Assembly (NCBI GenBank): GCA_002408105.1
Contig: DHQM01000160.1
Coordinates: 1-10,782, forward strand
Direction: 5' to 3'
DNA length: 10,782 nt
Source of the DNA: Gammaproteobacteria bacterium UBA5338
Lineage (GTDB): Bacteria > Pseudomonadota > Gammaproteobacteria > Pseudomonadales > UBA5862
Part shown: in pieces, positions 6,935-10,782 of the stretch
How positions within the stretch are numbered: the stretch's first letter is position 1
Layout of the letters: each line of letters starts with the position of its first letter
Position numbers and translations under genes: made by a program
The notes under the pieces: model-generated
What the model was told of the DNA's origin: nothing
The model's database searches: none
What the model saw: only the letters and a program-made list of their open reading frames with translations

Positions 6935-8037
6935 CCCAACCCCGTTCGATGCTGATCACCGGGGGCGCCGGATTCATCGGCGCCAACTTCGTCCACCATT
7001 GGGCAGCGAAATATCCCGAGCACCGGCTCGTGGTTCTGGATGCCTTAACCTATGCCGGTAACTTGCAGAGCCTTCAGGGGTTGGATGGGCAACCCAATTA
7101 CCGGTTTGTGCATGGCTCGATCAACGACCAGCGCTTGGTTGAACAATTGCTGAAGGAGGAGGGCATTGATTGCATCCTGCATTTCGCCGCTGAAAGCCAC
7201 GTAGACCGCTCCATCACCGGTCCAGATGCCTTCATCGAGACCAACGTGCTTGGCACCCACGCGTTGCTCAAAGCCGCGCGGGCGGTTTGGCTTGCCGGCG
7301 ACGGCAGGCCGCACCGCTTCCACCACGTGTCCACCGATGAAGTGTATGGCACCTTGACGCCCACGGACCCGCCGTTCACTGAATCGACTGCGTATGCGCC
7401 GAATTCGCCCTACGCGGCGAGCAAAGCTGCATCCGACCACCTGGTGCGGGCCTACCACGAGACCTATGGGCTCGAAGTCACCACGAGCAACTGCTCCAAC
7501 AACTACGGCCCCTACCATTTTCCCGAGAAACTCATCCCCCTGTGTTTGATCAACATCCTTTCGGGCAAGCCACTGCCCATCTACGGCGATGGGCAACAGG
7601 TGCGGGATTGGCTGTACGTCGCCGACCACTGCCGCGGCATCGAACGCGTGCTGGAGGTGGGGCGGTCCGGGCGCACCTACAACATTGGTGGCCACAACGA
7701 AATGGCCAACCTGGACCTCGTGCACAGCCTCTGTGCCCGAGTCGATGCCGCTTTCGCTGAGGCCCCGGAGCTCAGCGAACGCTTTCCCGATGCCCCCCCG
7801 GCCAGGGGCAAGGCCAGCACCGAGTTGATCACCTTCGTGAAGGACCGCCCCGGCCACGACCGGCGCTACGCAATCGACGCGCGACGCGCGACAGAAGAGC
7901 TCGGGTTCGTGCCCGCGGAGACCTTCGAGACCGGCATTGCCAAGACCGTTCACTGGTACCTGGGCCATGAAACCTGGTGGCGCAACGTGCTGAGCGGTGA
8001 GTACCGCGACTGGGTCCAGCAGCAGTACGGTTCCTGA
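6931..8037 (+). CDS. rfbB: dTDP-glucose 4,6-dehydratase
   Basis: RmlB/RfbB converts dTDP-glucose to dTDP-4-keto-6-deoxyglucose using bound NAD+, the second pathway step. From ATG 6931 the protein has 368 residues, close to the family's 350-360. Motifs: GGAGFIG (11-17) for NAD binding, LDALTYAGN (36-44), HFAAESHVDRSI (84-95), the catalytic STDEVYG (134-140, Asp136 and Glu137), YAASK (161-165) with the Tyr-x3-Lys pair, SNNYGPYHFPEKLIP (189-203), VRDWLYVADHC (224-234), and DRPGHDRRYAID (305-316). A longer open frame extends upstream through rfbD but is only a read-through of another gene. The slightly long C-terminal part includes a charged loop near 278-297. It is last in the cassette, in the order A-C-D-B, whereas B-D-A-C is common in enterobacterial loci. 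Confidence 0.97.
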   Translation: MTQPRSMLITGGAGFIGANFVHHWAAKYPEHRLVVLDALTYAGNLQSLQGLDGQPNYRFVHGSINDQRLVEQLLKEEGIDCILHFAAESHVDRSITGPDAFIETNVLGTHALLKAARAVWLAGDGRPHRFHHVSTDEVYGTLTPTDPPFTESTAYAPNSPYAASKAASDHLVRAYHETYGLEVTTSNCSNNYGPYHFPEKLIPLCLINILSGKPLPIYGDGQQVRDWLYVADHCRGIERVLEVGRSGRTYNIGGHNEMANLDLVHSLCARVDAAFAEAPELSERFPDAPPARGKASTELITFVKDRPGHDRRYAIDARRATEELGFVPAETFETGIAKTVHWYLGHETWWRNVLSGEYRDWVQQQYGS

Positions 8038-8049
8038 AAGGCCAAGGTG
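8037..8049 (+). promoter_or_regulatory. Ribosome binding site and GTG start of the TIGR03088-type glycosyltransferase
   Basis: AAAGG (8037-8041) abuts the rfbB stop and stands five bases before GTG 8047. GTG is preferred because the peptide then opens MKPKVTIAHVVHRFDIGGLE, the family's normal N-terminus; there is no nearer ATG before that motif. Confidence 0.6.
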
Positions 8050-9186
8050 AAGCCGAAGGTTACAATCGCCCACGTCGTGCATCGATTCGATATCGGCGGG
8101 CTCGAGAACGGCGTCGTCAACCTGATCAATCGGTTGGGGGATGGATACAGTCACCAAGTGATTGCCCTGACCGAGTGCAATCCGGGGTTTTGTCAGCGCA
8201 TCTCCCATTCCAATGTGCAATACCATGCCTTGCACAAGCGGGAGGGTCAGGACTGGCGTATGCTTTGGCGCCTGTACCGGTTGTTGCGGAAGCTGGGGCC
8301 GGACATCGTTCATACCCGCAACCTGGCGACACTCGAAGCCGCCGGGGTGGCATGGCTTGCTGGGGTCCCACTGCGGGTGCATGGTGAACACGGTTGGGAC
8401 ATGACCGACTTGGACGGGAGCAATGCCCGTTACCAGAGACTGCGCCGGCTGATGGCGCCTTTGATCCATCGCTTCGTCGCACTCTCCTCTCAAGGTGCAG
8501 CCTACCTTGTCGACAACGTCGGCGTTCCCAGGCGCAAGGTCGTGCGCATCATCAACGGCGTTGATGTGGAGCGGTTTCAAGCTGGTCACGACCGGGGACG
8601 ACTGCCGGATGGGTTCGCCCCGGAGGGTACGGTTGTGCTCGGGTCTGTTGGGCGCATTGCAGAGGTCAAAAACCACGTGGCCCTGGCCCGTGCCTTTGTC
8701 TTGGCGCATCGGTTGGCGCCCGCGCAGATGGCGGTGGCTCGCCTGGTCATTGTGGGCGATGGCCCGCAGCGGGGCGCGGTGGAAGCTATACTCACAGGCG
8801 CAGGCCTCACGGATCGACTGCACTTGGCCGGTGCCCAGTCGGACATACCGGCTTGGATGCGGAGTTTCGACCTGTTCGTTCTGCCGTCTCTGGCTGAAGG
8901 CATCTCCAACACCATCCTCGAGGCCATGGCGGTGGGGCTGCCTGTGGTGGCCACCCAGGTCGGCGGCAACGATGAACTCGTTGCGCCGGGCGAAACCGGG
9001 GTGTTGGTGCCCGCTGGGGACGACTCGGCCCTTGCGAACGCCCTGATCGAGGTGGTTTCGGACCGCGAACTGCGGGCACGTCAGGGAATCAATGCTCGGC
9101 AGCGCGCCGAGCATGCGTTTTCTTTGCAAACGATGGTGGAGCGCTACGCTGCGTTGTACCAGGACCTCGTGGTGGCGCGCGGGTGA
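8047..9186 (+). CDS. TIGR03088 family XrtA/PEP-CTERM system-associated glycosyltransferase
   Basis: A 379-residue GT4-like, GT-B glycosyltransferase of the second subfamily tied to XrtA loci; it probably acts on the same lipid-linked glycan as the enzyme at 1867-3078. Seen: N-terminal HVVHRFDIGGLENGVVNLIN (9-28), PDIVHTRN (85-92), HGEHGWD (112-118), SSQGAAYL (147-154), IINGVDVERF (168-177), VGRIAEVKNH (201-210), VIVGDGPQ (234-241), and the donor-site block PSLAEGISNTILEAMAVG (280-297) with the EX7E-type pair Glu284 and Glu292. No membrane segment is visible. The gene follows rfbB by nine bases and precedes the amidotransferase by 28. In many XrtA loci this gene and the amidotransferase follow xrtA directly; here the rhamnose genes intervene, so a rhamnosyl donor is a reasonable but untested guess. 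Confidence 0.93.
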   Translation: MKPKVTIAHVVHRFDIGGLENGVVNLINRLGDGYSHQVIALTECNPGFCQRISHSNVQYHALHKREGQDWRMLWRLYRLLRKLGPDIVHTRNLATLEAAGVAWLAGVPLRVHGEHGWDMTDLDGSNARYQRLRRLMAPLIHRFVALSSQGAAYLVDNVGVPRRKVVRIINGVDVERFQAGHDRGRLPDGFAPEGTVVLGSVGRIAEVKNHVALARAFVLAHRLAPAQMAVARLVIVGDGPQRGAVEAILTGAGLTDRLHLAGAQSDIPAWMRSFDLFVLPSLAEGISNTILEAMAVGLPVVATQVGGNDELVAPGETGVLVPAGDDSALANALIEVVSDRELRARQGINARQRAEHAFSLQTMVERYAALYQDLVVARG

Positions 9187-9214
9187 TGTCGGATCAACGG
9201 AGACACTAGCGGCA

Positions 9215-10769
9215 ATGTGCGGAATCGCTGGCATTTTTCAGATGGGGGTGGGCGATGCCGTGGATCCGAGCGTTCTCGAACGCATGAACCAGGCGCAGTT
9301 CCACCGTGGTCCGGATGAGGGTGGGTACCACTACGGTCCGGGGCTCGGCCTGGCGCATCGACGGCTTTCGATCATCGACCTTTCCGGAGGCCAGCAGCCC
9401 ATGGCCGATCAAGAGGGTCGGGTTGTGGTGGTGTTCAACGGTGAAATTTACAATTTCGCTGAGTTGCGCACCGAGCTGATGGGCCTCGGCCACCACTTCC
9501 GCACCCGCAGTGATACCGAAGTGCTGGTTGAGGGGTGGAAGGCCTGGGGCGAAGCCTTGGTCCAGCGCTTGCGCGGAATGTTTGCCTTTGCCCTCTGGGA
9601 CCGGACCGAAGAGACGGTGTTTCTGGCGCGGGACCGGCTGGGCATCAAGCCCCTCTACTATGGCCTCACGGACCGCGGCGCCCTGGTGTTCGGCTCGGAG
9701 CTCAAGGTGGTGCTGGCGCATCCGGGCATTCGCAGGGACCTAGACCCCCAGGCTGTTGAAGAGTATCTGGCGCTGGGGTATGTGCCCGACCCGCGCTCGA
9801 TTCTGAGTACCGTCAAAAAGCTACCCGCAGGCTATCGCCTGCTGTGCCGGAGAAACGATGCGCTGGGCGAGCCCAGGCAGTACTGGGACCTCCCCTTTGC
9901 TCCGGTCGACTCCGGCGATGAACGCCAGCTGTCGGAAGAACTGATTGAACGGTTGCGCGAAGCGGTGCGCATCCGACTGGTCGCCGAAGTGCCCTTGGGT
10001 GCGTTCTTGTCTGGTGGCGTCGATTCCAGTGCAGTGGTCGCGTTGATGGCGCAGCTTCAGTCCGACCCAGTGAACACCTGTTCCATCGGGTTCGATGTGC
10101 CGGAGTTCGACGAGAGCGTTTATGCGCAGCGGGTCGCTCAGCAGTACAACACAGAGCACCACCAGCGCACTGTCAATCCCGATGACTTCGACCTGATCGA
10201 CCAACTGGCCAGTTTGTACGACGAGCCGTTTGCAGACAGTTCTGCATTGCCGACCTATCGGGTGTGCCAGTTGGCTCGTGAACGGGTGACAGTCGCGCTC
10301 TCTGGCGATGGAGGCGATGAGAATTTCGCTGGATACCGCCGCTACCGCTGGCACATGAATGAGGCCCGCATGCGCGGAGTGCTGCCGCGACCGGTGCAGG
10401 GGCCAGTCTTTGGCGCACTGGGAAGCCTGTATCCAAAGTTGGACTGGGCACCGCGGTTTCTGCGCGCAAAGAGTACGTTTCAAGCCCTCGCCCGTGACCC
10501 TGTCGCCGGCTACTACAGAAACTTCTGCCTGTTGGTCGACGAGCAGCGTGAGGCCCTCTACAGCGACGCATTCAGGCGCGCGTTACAAGGGTACAACGCG
10601 GTGGAATTGTTTCGTTACCACGCGGCCCGCAGTCCCAGTGATGACCTGTTGTCTCAGGCGCAGTACATCGACTTCAAAACCTACCTGTCCGGAGACATCC
10701 TCACCAAGGTCGATCGCGCCAGCATGGCCCATGCGCTCGAAGTGCGGGTTCCCATCTTGGACCACCAGT
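9215..10769 (+). CDS. XrtA/PEP-CTERM system-associated amidotransferase (asparagine synthase-like), 3' partial
   Basis: Class II glutamine amidotransferase fused to an asparagine-synthase domain, in the subfamily found in XrtA exopolysaccharide loci (TIGR03108 type); probably it amidates a sugar acid or another glycan group with glutamine nitrogen. ATG 9215 is chosen over the in-frame ATG at 9092 because it yields MCGIAGIFQ, exposing the catalytic Cys2 after methionine removal. The glutaminase domain (2 to about 200) has RGPDEGG (31-37), HRRLSIIDLSGGQQPM (48-63), FNGEIYNF (74-81) and SDTEV (99-103). The synthase domain has the ATP PP-loop SGGVDSS (266-272), LSGDGGDENFAGYRRY (362-377) and LTKVDRASMAHALEVRVP (496-513). 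Real sequence stops after codon 518 plus one base; the TAG at 10769-10771 is made by adapter bases and is not a true stop. About 100 C-terminal residues are missing compared with the family's usual length of near 630. Confidence 0.92.
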
Positions 10770-10782
10770 AGATCGGAAGAGC
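10770..10782 (+). other. Illumina sequencing adapter remnant at contig end
   Basis: The last 13 bases read AGATCGGAAGAGC, the common start of Illumina TruSeq adapters. The match is exact and ends flush with the window. It follows an open reading frame in the middle of the conserved VPILDHQ motif, so these bases are library sequence and not genome. They create an in-frame TAG together with T10769. Confidence 0.93.

Noticed and set aside
9092..9214. Upstream in-frame ATG for the amidotransferase
   Set aside because: It lies inside the preceding glycosyltransferase gene and would bury the catalytic Cys, which must be residue 2 in this enzyme class.
1..10782. A novel defence, mobile or RNA-based system
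   Set aside because: Every stretch is covered by recognised exopolysaccharide genes on one strand. No gap exceeds 34 bases, and no repeats, integrase, transposase or RNA gene is seen.

Overview
The window is one strand of a single co-directional gene cluster: an exopolysaccharide locus of the exosortase A (XrtA, EpsH-type, PEP-CTERM-associated) class. It has ten plus-strand genes, no gene on the minus strand, and no intergenic gap above 34 bases. Such loci are typical of Gram-negative, biofilm- or floc-forming Proteobacteria, mostly Beta- and Gammaproteobacteria. The high GC content, GTG starts and gene families agree with that, but I cannot name a genus. No RNA gene, transposon, CRISPR array or terminator is visible. 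I read the window as a slice from the middle of a longer operon.

Layout. Positions 1-817 hold the 3' part of the XrtA-associated polysaccharide deacetylase. Positions 814-1857 hold the XrtA-associated FemAB/GNAT-like protein. Positions 1867-3078 hold the first XrtA-associated glycosyltransferase (TIGR03087 type). Positions 3075-4607 hold exosortase A fused to an EpsI domain. A complete dTDP-L-rhamnose set follows in the order rfbA, rfbC, rfbD, rfbB (4642-8037). Positions 8047-9186 hold the second XrtA-associated glycosyltransferase (TIGR03088 type), and 9215-10769 the XrtA-associated asparagine-synthase-like amidotransferase, cut by the contig end. Five of the nine junctions are 4-base ATGA overlaps, which suggests one transcript with translational coupling.

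How the genes fit together. RfbA, RfbB, RfbC and RfbD make dTDP-L-rhamnose from glucose-1-phosphate and dTTP. The two glycosyltransferases would help build an oligosaccharide repeat that may include rhamnose. The deacetylase, FemAB-like protein and amidotransferase would modify the glycan, for instance by N-deacetylation, aminoacylation or amidation. XrtA/EpsI is the inner-membrane protease-transpeptidase that processes PEP-CTERM proteins sent to the same extracellular matrix. No PEP-CTERM substrate and no flippase, polymerase or export gene lies in the window, so those parts must be outside it.

Two points limit how literally the sequence can be read. The last 13 bases (10770-10782) match the common Illumina adapter start AGATCGGAAGAGC, and they create a false TAG stop in the amidotransferase gene. 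Codon usage also changes abruptly inside the femAB-like gene near 1280-1335: by my hand count, third-position GC falls from about 90-94% to about 74%. The change sits at a conserved stretch, so the contig may be a chimera of two related XrtA loci, or the locus may be a natural recombinant. Apart from this I recognise a known system type and see no clearly undescribed one. The most distinctive biological feature is the rhamnose cassette between xrtA and its usual downstream partners.
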